Under the pieces are notes generated by a model. It had not been told where the DNA came from. It saw nothing but the letters and a program-made list of their open reading frames with translations, and did no database searches. A program made the position numbers and the translations under genes. From assembly GCA_037367355.1 (NCBI GenBank), contig JAVSCG010000030.1, positions 1 through 60,000 on the forward strand: a DNA stretch of 60,000 nucleotides, given 5' to 3'. Positions 23,906-34,790 of this stretch are shown here, in pieces; within the stretch, counting starts at the first letter, position 1; each line of letters begins with the position of its first letter. This stretch comes from Neoscytalidium dimidiatum (lineage: Eukaryota; Ascomycota; Dothideomycetes; Botryosphaeriales; Botryosphaeriaceae).

Positions 23906-26900
23906 GTTACTAAATTCTTCTATATTTCTATTAAAACTAAGGCGTAATTATCGGTAATTTAAGAAAATTCTAATCTACGTAAGTAGATTAGTTAGAAGCT
24001 TTAGCTTTCTTAAAATATCTAGAAGTTATTCTTACGTAACGTAATTATATACGCCGCGTATATCTAGAAATAGCGTAGATATTTTTAACTTAGCCTTCCG
24101 GTTTTCCTCTACTAAATTTGTAAGAATAAAGTAGATATTTATAGCGGATTTTTTAAGTCTTCCCTCTATTTAAGTAGGGTAGATTAGGTTTATAGTTTTC
24201 GTTAGAAAACTAAGGCGTTTAGCTATTACTCGTTCGAGTATTTTTCCTAGGTAATTTAATAAAGAAATAACCCTATAAGTCTTTAGATTTACGAGATCCG
24301 GCTTATTAGGTTTCTTTAAAATTACCCCTATTATTTATCTCTAGTACTTTAGATAGTATCTATATTTAAATAGATTTAAATAAATAAAATAAAAGGCTTT
24401 AGGAGATACTTTATAGGCTTAAATTATAATCTATTAAGATATTAAATTAGGTCTAGGCATAGTTTCTTTTATTAGATTTAAATACGTTTATTCGAGCTCT
24501 ATTTTATCTAGAATTAGCTACTTCTAGCTTAGATCTAGCTAGTATTTTATCTAGTTATTTTCGATTCGTACGTTAGAAGGGAATAGAAATAACGTTTCTT
24601 TTAGTATAAAGCTTTTTCCCTTCTAGCTATCTTATAGTAGGCCGTTTTTAGCCCGAATCGATAGGATTCGTTCTATTAGGCGGTATTTTATATAGGCTAT
24701 TACTTTAAAGATAGTTTCGGAGATATTTTTACTTAGAAACGAATTCTAGTAGTCCCGTTTAGCTTTTTAAATAGAGGAGAAGTATTCGTTTTAGGTTTTT
24801 AGAAAGTCTTACTTATTTACGAGCTCTAGTAAGTATTGTATAAGCCGCGTTAGTTATTTAAGGTTCCCTTAGGCCTCTATTAAAGTAGAATTCTACTAGA
24901 GTTTAGGTTAGACTAATAGAATAGTTTTTAGAATAGCTTAGTCCGCTACTTACTATATAAGATTAGTTAGAGATTCTCCTAGTTTTTCTAATAGAAAGAC
25001 TTCTTTTAAGCGGTCTTTTAGAATCTCTAGACTAAGATCTTTATTCTCTTCTTCTAGAATAGCTAGTTATAGGCGTAGCTTTTCTATAAAGTTTAAGGCT
25101 TTTTCTTTAAAGATTTTAGCGAATTTTTCCTAATTAGCCTTATTATAGTTAAATTTAAATTACTTAGATTTCTCCTAGTTTATTTGTTTATTTAATTAGA
25201 TTTAAAATAAAATAGAAAAATAGTCGAATCTAATAGATTTGAGTATTTATTAGTCCGTTATTTTATTTATTAGCCCTTAGCTAGAGAGCGTTAGATCTAT
25301 TACTATAGGTCTATCTAAGTTTAGCCGATAGAAAGTATTTTCTCTTAGCGTATTTAGTAGGTCTAGGTTATTAGATTTAATCTAGTTAATTAGGGCGGAG
25401 GCCTTATTCGAGTAGGGGGACCTTAGATTCTATTATAAGTAGTAAATATTAAAGTTCCTAGCTATAATACTAGGGAATTCTAGCTATTAGTAGTTTAGAA
25501 TATATTCTAGCGTATAGGGGAAATTATCGATTTCTTATTTCTTTTAGTTATATAGGTTAAAGAGGTAGAATTAGCTATTTTCCTCTATTATTTTTAGAAC
25601 TATTAGATTAGGGGATTTAGTTACTACGGAGTTATAGTTAATATCTATTCCCGTTAGATAACGGGATATATATACTAATATATACGGTCTTTCCGTTAGA
25701 GAATAATCTAATAGAATTTAAACGAACGCGGGATAGTTAACTAACCGCCTTTCTTTAGGATTTTCGGGGTTTATTAGCTACGGTTCTTATATAAGAATTA
25801 GACTAATTTTAAGATCGATTACTTTAGATAGAAGGCTCTCTATAGCTAGAGCGTTTTTATTTAAATTAGCTTAAAATATTCTTAGTTTATCTATAGATAA
25901 AAGAGGTTAGTTAGTTTAAGTTAGAATAGTACTAGTACCGTATATCTTTAGAGGCTTTATAGCCTATAAATTAATACTTATACTCTCTTATAAGATACTT
26001 CTCTTTATAGATTTCGTATATAGAAGTCCTCGTATACTTTACCGTTTCGTATCCGTTTTTAAGGTAGTTACGGTATTAAATTCCCTTAGAAGTAATCCGT
26101 ACTTTCTCTACCTTATAGCTTATTCTATATATAAAAAGGCGGCTATTAATAGCCTTTTTCTATTTCTTTTTAATATAGAACGAGACTATAACGGATTCTA
26201 TAGATTAGTTTTCTCTTTTCTTCTTTAATATAGTCTAGTAGAGCTTTTTAATAGAAGATAGACTTAGATTAAAGGTCTCTATTTCCTCCTTAATAAAGAA
26301 GTCGATTAGAATATTCTTAGTTTTCCGTATAGGAACTCCGTAGATAATAACCTTATACTAGGCCTCGACTAGTTTTAGATTAGAATTAGAAAGGATTTTC
26401 CTAATAATATTCTCTTTTTCTAAGAGAAATTAGCTAGTATAGCCTTTAGTACCCGTAATTAGAATATTTCCCTTAAACGAAAGGGACGTTTCTTAGATAA
26501 CGGGTTTATTTACGAATCTAGCTTTTACGAAAGCTAGGTTTAGTTTTTATTAGAGCTAGATTCCGTTAAATTAGTCTTATAAGCCGTCGTAGAAGACGGT
26601 AATTTATCTATCTTTAATAGACGTTAGTTTTACGAGCTTTAAAGTTATTTTTTCCGTTAGTTTTTTATACGTTACGGTTATAAAACTATTATTTAAAACT
26701 AAAACTACCGCTACTAAGGCGTAGAAGGTAGGTTTTTTAGCTAGAGTTAGCTAGCTAGGCTAGAGTTTTCCCGTAGTAGCTATAGAGATAGCTTTAAGAT
26801 TCCTTATTTTATTTAAAAGCGTATAAAATATATTTTTAAGTACGCGGACTTCGGTAGCGAGAATCGACTTAGTAAAGTTAATTTTCCCTTTTGTTATATA

Positions 26901-28925
26901 TTCGCGGAAGATAGTAAGAAGTTCGCTAAGATTATTAGCCTTAGACTAGTCGTCTTTAAGGTCGATTATCTTAATAAGGTAGTTAAACGTAGTTTTAATA
27001 TATTCTATAGAGGACTTTAATTTAGATCCTAATATATACTAGGTTCTTTTCTTAGGGCGGTATTTAAACGGGTTAATACTCGTAGAGGTAGGCGAAAAGA
27101 AAAGTCTCTTTTCTAGAGTTAGTGTAGGCTCTATCGTTATCGTTACTTATTTAGAGTCTTTCGGTCTTCTAGATAGTAGTATTATTTCGTTATTTTCTAT
27201 CTTAATATCGTTAATATTACTAGAACTAGTAGTATTTAAGAATTTAATAACTACCGACGTAGCTAGTAGTTAAATAGAAGTTAAGAAGCGTTAAGAATCT
27301 AGAGAATTCGAAGAGTCTAGGAAAGGATTTCCTTAGATTTCTATACTCTTTCTAGGGAAAAGAAAAGATAGAAATAGAAAATAAGACTAAAAAGAAATCG
27401 CCGGCTTTAGTTTCGTCTAAACTAAGCTATAAATAAATAAATTCTAGGTAAGAGCGGGGAATTTTTTTAGTTACTTTCTTCTAAGAAGTAACTAAAGCGT
27501 TTTCGACGGCTATTTATTTAAGCTTCTCGCTTATTCTTAGTTATTTTTAGTTCGTTTAGATATAGAGGTAGTAAAAACTCTACGTATATAGGCCGCGGAA
27601 AAGAGGTAGAGTAATAAAAAGAAGATAGCGCTTGTTCGCCTTAGATTTAGATACGTAAACGCACTCTAAATCTAGTATAACTTAGTACGAAAGTACGCGT
27701 AGATATTCTTTATTAATTCCGTAATTTTAGTATACTTTTAGGTCGATTTAGGAATTTAGTAGAGGTATAGAGGTAGAAGACGGCGATTTAGCTTAACGAG
27801 GTCTCTTTTCTACGTAATAACGTAGTAGCATATATAGTTACGAAGCTAAGATTTAAGAATCTAGCTAAGGGAATTAAGAGCTTTTAATAGATACTAGTCT
27901 TAGCGCTTTTTCTCGAGATCGATTTCGTTATTAGTATTTTTACTATATTAAACGCGGCTTCGATATATTCTATAGAGGACTTTAGTTTAGATCTTAGTAT
28001 ATATTAAGTTCTTTTCTTAGGGTAGTATTCGAACGGGTTAATACCCGTAGAGGTAGATAAAAAGAAAAGTCTCTTTTCTAGAGTTAGCGTAGGCTCTACC
28101 GTTATTATTACTTATTTAGAGTCTTTTAGCCTTCTAGATAGCGGTATTATTTCGTTATTTTCTATCTTAATATTATCGATATTACTAGAACTAGTAGTAT
28201 TTAAAGATTCGATAACTACTAACGTAGCTAGTAGTTAAATAGAGGTTAAGAGACGTTAAGAGTCTAGAAAATCTAAAGAATCTAGAGTAGGTTTTCTTTA
28301 TTTTTCTATACTCTTTCTATAGGAAAAGAAAAATCGAAAAATAGAAAATAAGATAAGAAAGAAATTACCAACTTTAATTTCGTCTAAACTAAGCCGTAAA
28401 TAAAAGAATTCTAGGTAAAAGTAGGGAATTTTCTTAGTTACTTTCTTCCGAAAAGTAACCGAAGCGTTTTAGGTCGTCTAGATATCTTAGAGTTAAATTT
28501 AAGGTCGTTTTAGTTAGAATATTCGTTTAAGCTTTTCGCTTATTCTCGGTTATTATTTAGTTCGTTTAGTTATAGAGGTAGTAAAAACTCTACGTATATA
28601 GGCCGCGGAAAAGAGGTAGAGTAGAGAAGAGGGGAAATCGCTTTTTACCTTAGATTTAGGTATGTAAACGCGCTTTAAATCTAGTATAACTTAGTACGGA
28701 AGTATATATAGGTATCTTCTAGTCGTAGCTTAAATTTAATACGTTTTAGAGTCGTTTTAGAGTCTTAATAGAGGTACGGAGGTAGTAAAAGACGATTTAG
28801 CCTAACGAGGTCTCTTTTCTACGTAATAGTATAATAGCGCGTATAGCTACGAAGCTAAGATTCGAGAATCTAGCTAAGGAAATCGAGGGCTTTTAATAGA
28901 TATTAGTCTTAGTACTTTTTTTTAA
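23906..28925 (-). mobile_element. LINE copy A, 5' part (RT start, endonuclease, ORF1 region, 5' repeats)
   Basis: The sequence continues LINE copy A exactly where 4049 stopped. Minus-strand reading gives an APE-type endonuclease at about 25170-25870: an early LILIQEPWL, a middle segment with SIIARNFNIYY, and a late RPIVIDLTLSS followed by IGSDYFLL. These match the QEPW, GDFN and SDH motifs, with the key Asp (D to N) and His (H to Y) positions hit by RIP. RT starts left of this. ORF1-like sequence lies at about 26.1-27.0 kb. The 5' end is near 28925. Confidence 0.85.
26960..28925 (-). repeat. Two tandem repeats (about 0.96-1.0 kb each) at the LINE 5' end
   Basis: Landmarks recur in order: atattctatagaggactt at 26998 and 27964; cttttcttagggcggtat near 27049 and its near-copy near 28013; ggccgcggaaaagaggtagag near 27590 and 28597. 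The units differ by RIP-type changes and by an extra segment of about 40 bp in the right-hand unit. They lie at the 5' terminus of the minus-strand LINE. Confidence 0.8.
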
Positions 28926-30658
28926 GGTCGAGTTTAGAGGTATAAAATATTATTAGCTAAAATTAAGAGTTTAGCTATATAGAAGTATTATTTAATAAAT
29001 CGTTAATAGAAGTTAATAAATTCTAAAAAGATTTATCTTTCTTTAACGTTTTTAGATTCTAGCTATTTTAAAATATCTTCTATTTTCTTTAGGTCTATAA
29101 TTATCTTTTCTAGTTTAATAATAAAGTCTAGAAATTCTACTTTTTAAGTATAGAAGGTATATTTTTCTAGTTTAATAGAGAGATTATATTTAAGTAGTTT
29201 CTAAAGAACTTTAGATATATATTTCTTATATTCTTTAAGAGTTTCTAAATATATTAGAATATTATTAAAGTAGACTATATAGAATTAGTCTAGATATTTT
29301 TATAAAATATAGTTAATAAGAGCTTAGAATATAGCTAGAGCGTTAATAAGTCTAAAAGATATTACTAAATATTTATATAGACTATATTAGATTCTAAATA
29401 TAGTTTTTTATTTATATTCTTTCTTAATTTAGATAAGATAGTATCTATCTTATAAGTCTAGCTTAGTAAAGAATTACGCTTTAAAGAGATAATTTCTTAG
29501 TTCGTTAATATAGAATAGAAGATAGTAGTCTTTAATAGTAATATTATTTAAAGATCTATAATCTATATAGAGGTATAACTTATCTTTAAACTTTAATATA
29601 AAGAGAATAGAAAATCCTATTAAGAATTAGAAAAGTTAGATATATCTCTTTCTTAGTAATAAGTCTAAGTATTTTTTTATTACTTATAACTCCTTCTCTA
29701 ATATTAGATATAAAAGTCTAAATTAGAGTTTAATATCTAGTTTTAGATTAATCTTATAGTTCTAGAATTTATATTCTAGTAGTAGTAGTATATCTTTAAT
29801 CTTTTCTTTAAAAATTTCTTTAAACTAATAGTATTTCTTAGAAATACTATTAAGATACTATTTATATATTTTAATAGAATTATCTTCTTTTATAGATATT
29901 AAGTATTTTAGTTTTTCTTATTTAGTAGTACTAATCTATTAGATTCTTTTCTTATTTATAGTAGTAGGATAATATTATATTATTTTAATTATTTACTTCT
30001 TTTTTTAAGTTCTTTTTAGCGTAGCTTTTAAGATTAGACTTACGTAGATAATTAATTTAATTATAGTATATAGTTTCTATTTTAGTTTTTAGTTTCGTTC
30101 TTTAAACTTAAGAGTAATTCTTCTATTATTTTAATTATATTATACTTTCTATTTCTTTTACTAAGAGATACTAAGAATAATATTATATTTAGAGATCTTA
30201 GTAACGTCTAAATAGATACGTTCTCTATAGTTCTTATATTTAAGAGTTAGTTTTAGAGTTTTAATAATTATCTTTCTATTTTTAAAGAAGCTAGAGAATC
30301 TATTAATAGTTTTTAGCTAATATAGTTAGTTCTTCTCTTTAGATTTTAGATTAGCTTTTTCTATAAATTAATTTAAGACTTAGTTTTCTTATAATACTAA
30401 GTTAATAAGAGTAAGCGCTTAGCGTCTATTAATTTTTATTATAATAATCTAGTAGTTTCTATATTTTATAAAATTTCCCTTACTTTCTAATAGATATTTT
30501 ATAGTATTTCTAGTTAATACTATTATAGTTTTATAGAATAAAAGACTCGTCTACTATAGCTTTAATTTAGTAAGCGTTTCTAGTTTTTTAAATAGTATCT
30601 ACTAATATTCTTAGCTTTTTAGTAAATAGAGTAGATTTTAATACTATAAGTAGACTAG
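28926..30658 (-). mobile_element. Old Gypsy relic with RT (minus strand)
   Basis: At about 29257-29300 the minus strand reads IVYFNNILIYLETLKEYKKY, a Gypsy RT active site with both Asp codons turned to Asn. Flanking sequence aligns loosely with Gypsy-1 RT but is clearly a different family or much older. CpG is also scarce here, unlike in Gypsy-1 copy A or Gypsy-2, which points to a longer or repeated exposure to mutation. It is interrupted at 30659 by a solo LTR. Confidence 0.7.
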
Positions 30659-31389
30659 TATTATAAACTCTAAAATATACGGGCTTTTTAGCTATAAGAA
30701 ACGCGAGCCTATATAGGAAAATAAGCTATAAGGCCTTAAAAACCCTACGTATAATAGAGTTATACTTCTTAGTCCTATATAAAAAGACTAGAAATATAAG
30801 ATAACGGCGCGTACAAGAATACTAATAGATAATAACTACCGCCTATATAAAAAGAACGTCTACGGATATAATAACTAGAAAGAGAGTACGATTTAATAAA
30901 AAGTCTATAGAGAATAAAAGATTATATAGGTAGAAAGTAGAAAGTTAATAAGAATAAGTACTATAAAATAAGAGTATAGTAGTAGTATCGTCCGCTAATA
31001 CTATTAAAAGTTAAAAACTAAAAAATAGACTTAGACGTCTATATTATATAATAGCTATATAATCTACTTAGATTAATCTAATCTAAGTCTTTTAATTTAA
31101 TACTATTAATCTAATAGTATTAATCTAGTAAGTATTAATCTAGATTATTATAGCTTTTCTATAGTATATAGATACGCCTATTAGATAGTATTTTAATCTT
31201 TATAGTTAACTTAAAGTTCTAATATAAACTTAAGTCTAATTAGAGATAATAAGGCCTACTAAACTCCTATATTATATAACTTCTTATTCTATTATTACTC
31301 TTTTTTCCTCGTCTTTAAGATAAACTCTTTAATAAAACTAAATCTACTAGATAAATTTAAAGCCTAGTAGTAGAGGCCCTATTATTATA
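30659..31389 (+). repeat. Solo Gypsy-1 LTR, inverted
   Basis: This is the reverse complement of the Gypsy-1 LTR: it begins tattataaactctaaaata and ends ggccctattattata. It is flanked by actag (30654-30658) and actaa (31390-31394), a 5-bp duplication with one G/A difference. No internal sequence is attached, so this is a solo LTR left by LTR-LTR recombination. Confidence 0.8.
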
Positions 31390-32780
31390 ACTAATAGAGA
31401 ATATTATAATAGAAGTTTTAGACTATTCTTTAATAGCTAAGATAGTTTTCTTATTATTAGCCCGCTAGTTACTAGTTTATTTATCTAGATAGTTTCTACT
31501 AATATATTTATATTTTCTATAGTAAAAATAAAAACTCTTTTTATATTATTATTATTCTTTCTTTAGTATTAGCCGAGAATTCTATTATTAGTTAGTATCT
31601 AAGTTTATAGAGTCCCCTAAAGATAGATTATTTTAAAGTTATAAAATATTAGCTAAGTATTAAATTTAGTCTATTTCTTATTTAAAATTAAATAGTTTTT
31701 AGTCGACTTAAATAGCTATATTAATAGTCTTACTAAGATTTTTAAATAATCTAATATAGGTAAATTTAGTCTTTATATTATACTTTAGCCTTTTATAGAA
31801 GATATATTTAAGAAATTAGTTATTTTAATTAAGATAGAAGGTAAGTATATAAAATTCTATAATATATTTTAAGACTAATCGAGTTTATTAAAGGTTTTAA
31901 ATTTAAAGAATAGTCTTCTACTCTTTATTCTTACTATTAAAGGCTTATCTAATTACGTTAATAAAGTAATTATAGTTAATAAATAAACTACTAGTTTCTA
32001 TATATAGAATAGCTAAGCGAAAGTTCTTTTAATAGAGTTTAAACTACTATACTATATTATCTTAGAAATAGATTTCTATAAAGTAGACTCTTTTTTTATT
32101 ATTCTTAAATAATACTTTATAAAATTTAAAGTAATTCTCTAGCTAGATTAGAAAGTTATTAAGCTTATATTAATCTCTATTATAAGTATTAGGGGTCTTA
32201 ATTTTTAGTTTAGTATTATAGGGGGTTAATTTTAGTATCGTAAAAGTAACTAGAATAAAGAGCTATATAGTATAGTTAATAGTAAAGACTTATTTTTAAA
32301 TAAAGTACTCTAGAAAAACTTAACTATAGTTATTACTAGCGTTTTCTAGTACTCTAGATTCGTTAATTACTTAATTTAGAAAGACTATATCTAAGAAATA
32401 AACTTTTTAAATAAGTAGTCTTATATTAAGGGCTAGATTTCTAAGAATTAAGAGATAAATTAACTAAAGTTAGTCTTTCTTTATTAAGAGGTTATTTTTA
32501 ATTTTAGTCTCGAATATTATAGTTAGTAGTTTTTAAAATAGAGTTACCTCTAGTATCTATAAAAGATAATTAAAATATTATATTAAAACTCTTTTTTAAG
32601 AAGTTTAAACGCTTTATTAGATAGCTTAGACTTTCTAGAGGCTAATATAATAGTAGATAAAGAAGGTTTATATAATAGTAGAGTAGAAATTAATTAATAA
32701 GTTAATTATAAGGATTCTATCTACTATAAATAAGTATATTTTATATATATAAGATATTTAGTTAGATTATAATAGATTAT
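31390..32780 (-). mobile_element. Damaged relative of the Gag-only LTR element
   Basis: From about 31960 the sequence is homologous to the internal part of the 49204-51038 element. It includes the Gag-like minus-strand stretch LNNFL...LENYFKFYKVLFK near 32090-32180. At 32576 it enters an LTR homologous to 50655 onward. That LTR is cut at 32780 by the next solo LTR. The part left of 31960 does not align with the short element and is of unknown origin. Confidence 0.6.
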
Positions 32781-33513
32781 TATAATAACGGGGCCTCTAT
32801 TATTAGACTTTAAAGTTATCTAGTAGATCTAAGTTTATTAAAGAGTTTATCTTAAAAACGAGAAAGAAAAGTAATAATAGAATAAGAAGTTATATAATAT
32901 AGAAGTTTAGTAGGCCTTAGTATCTTTAATTAAATCTTAAGTCTATATTAGAACTTAGAATTAACTATAAAAGTCTAAATACTATCTAATAAGCGTATCT
33001 ATATATACTATAGTAAAGCTATAATAATCTATAAATAGCGGAGAATAGTTAATATTCTTCGTTATTTATATATAGTAAAGAATAGCTATAATTCTTTATT
33101 ATTTAGCGGGCCTAATAGATTCTATATAATCTAGATACTAAAGTCTCTTTTTTAAATTTAACTTCTAATAGTATTAGTAGACGATATTACTACTATACTT
33201 TTATTCTATAATGCTTACTTTTATCGTCTTTTTATTTTCTATCTATATAGTTTTTTATCTTTTATAGATTCTTTATTAAACTATATCTTTTTTTTAACTA
33301 CTACGCTTATAGACGCTCTTTCTATATAAGCGGTAATTATTATCTACTAGTATTTTTATATACGCTATTATTTTATATTTCTAGTCTTTTTATATAAGAA
33401 TAAAAAGTATAACTCTATAATATATAGAACTTCTATACTTCTATAGCTTATTTTTCTATATAGGCTTATAGCTCTTATAGCTATAGAGTTTATATATTTT
33501 AAAGTTTATAATA
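32781..33513 (-). repeat. Solo Gypsy-1 LTR, same orientation as copies A-C
   Basis: It begins tataataacggggcctct and ends agtttataata. It is flanked by attat (32776-32780) and attac (33514-33518), a 5-bp duplication with one RIP-type C/T difference. It is more AT-rich than the other LTRs. Confidence 0.8.
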
Positions 33514-34019
33514 ATTACTAGCTAGCTTACTATAATCTAATAAGTTAAGTAATTTATAGTTAATATACTAAATAATAAATTCTTCTTCTATTCTTTTAGA
33601 GTATAATTTAGACTAAAAATTTTCTATTTTAAGAGGTTTAGGCTTTTTTTAGAAAGTAGAGCTATTTCTTTTTTATCTTCTTTAGCTAGTATTATAATAT
33701 ATATATAGATAAGTAATAAGTAAGATTATATAACTTATATAAGCCGCGCTAGAACTTTATATAAAAGCTAATAGCTTTTTATATATAAGTAGTAGAGAGT
33801 TCTATATTTAGAGTCTTTATAATAGAGGCTATTTATTATAATACTATATTATAATAAAATATAATTATTTTATAAAAGTATTAAATAGCTATCTTTTTTA
33901 TATTTATTTAAAAAAAGTTTATAATTAATTTTCTTTCTTTTAGATATTAGATTTATAAAGATAAAGGCCGTCTATTAAAGTATATAAAAGAAAAGATAGC
34001 GTATTTAGTAAGTTATTAC
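33514..34019. other. AT-rich relic between the last solo LTR and the gene island
   Basis: CA/TG-depleted sequence with no recognised element. It probably continues the relic broken by the solo LTR. CA first returns at about 34079, so the RIP zone ends between 34020 and 34080. Confidence 0.5.
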
Positions 34020-34094
34020 TTATAAGGCGTATACTAGGCGTAGATACGTAGTTACGTAGATCGAATAAAGAAAAGAAACAATCAACTCGATAAT

Positions 34095-34192
34095 ACGACG
34101 GCCGAGGTTTGAACTCGGGACCTTCAGTGGACTAAGGGCGAAACATTGCCTTCTGTTGGACTGATGTGATAACTTTCCAATACCGCCGTCGC
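34095..34192 (-). tRNA. tRNA-Val(AAC)-like sequence with intron, probably decaying
   Basis: On the minus strand a 98-nt cloverleaf can be drawn. Acceptor arm GCGACGG/CCGTCGT pairs fully with one G-U. Anticodon arm TCAGT/ACTGA is perfect, with AAC in the loop. T arm CCGAG-TTCAAAC-CTCGG is perfect, and the discriminator is A. A 24-nt intron fits after position 37. The TTATCACATC and AAGGTCCC stretches resemble fungal tRNA-Val. Against function: position 33 is C rather than U, the D stem is weak (GTAT where GTGT is usual, a TG-to-TA change), and the B box has TTCAA instead of TTCGA. It lies about 75 bp from the RIP zone, so leakage of RIP may have damaged it. Confidence 0.5.
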
Positions 34193-34790
34193 CGTAGCGA
34201 CCTCCCTTCGACCGTACTACGAACGCCTCCCTCTTACAGGACAAGGCACAGCTTCGCTGAGGTGCCGTACTACCCGATCTGGATGACAACTACACGCAAT
34301 TCATTGCAAGCACCCAGGCGGCTTCGAAGACTGCGACAGCTACGACAGCTGCGAGGACTGTGTAGCAGAGGCATCTTCGGCGATCGTAAATTAATAATAG
34401 AAGGTGTTAGTATCCACAGACTGCCCGCAATGCCGTTTCGCGACCACCCGCAATGTCGCTTCGCGGCGCAGAAGCTACATGTAGCAGGTCCTCCGGGGCT
34501 CATTCGCGACGATTCCATGATGCTGCAGGCGTTGTGGGCAGTGCTTGGGGGTAGTGCTACCGGTGATGGGTGCTGGCAAGCGATGATGCTGTGATTTGGT
34601 ACCCACTGAACCCTAAGGAGATGGCCTCGGAGGTCTCCCGGGGAGCTTACTGAGGGAGGAGACATCAGAGTAATGAACAAAAATTCTTAACTATGACGAG
34701 AGACACAGCACACTGAAAGAGCCAAACGCATGCCTTGAAAACTAGCAAAACGACGCCTTCCTGATTGTGCAAAGAAATGCTACCGGGCTA
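34193..34790. other. Intergenic, 3' side of the DUF7924 gene
   Basis: No gene is recognised. It contains a small direct repeat (cccgcaatgccgtttcgcga at 34425-34445 and a near-copy about 22 bp on) and short acgacagct repeats at 34335-34350. Composition is normal, with no RIP. Confidence 0.55.

Noticed and set aside
1920..34019. Regional centromere or mitochondrial insertion as an explanation for the AT-rich block
   Set aside because: Identifiable nested retroelements and CpA-specific loss explain the composition. There is no mitochondrial gene. A centromere cannot be excluded but nothing in the sequence calls for it.
34270..34680. 136-residue minus-strand frame downstream of the DUF7924 gene
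   Set aside because: Composition is low-complexity (Ser/Arg/Pro from short DNA repeats), and it lies in the 3' flank with no domain or splice support.
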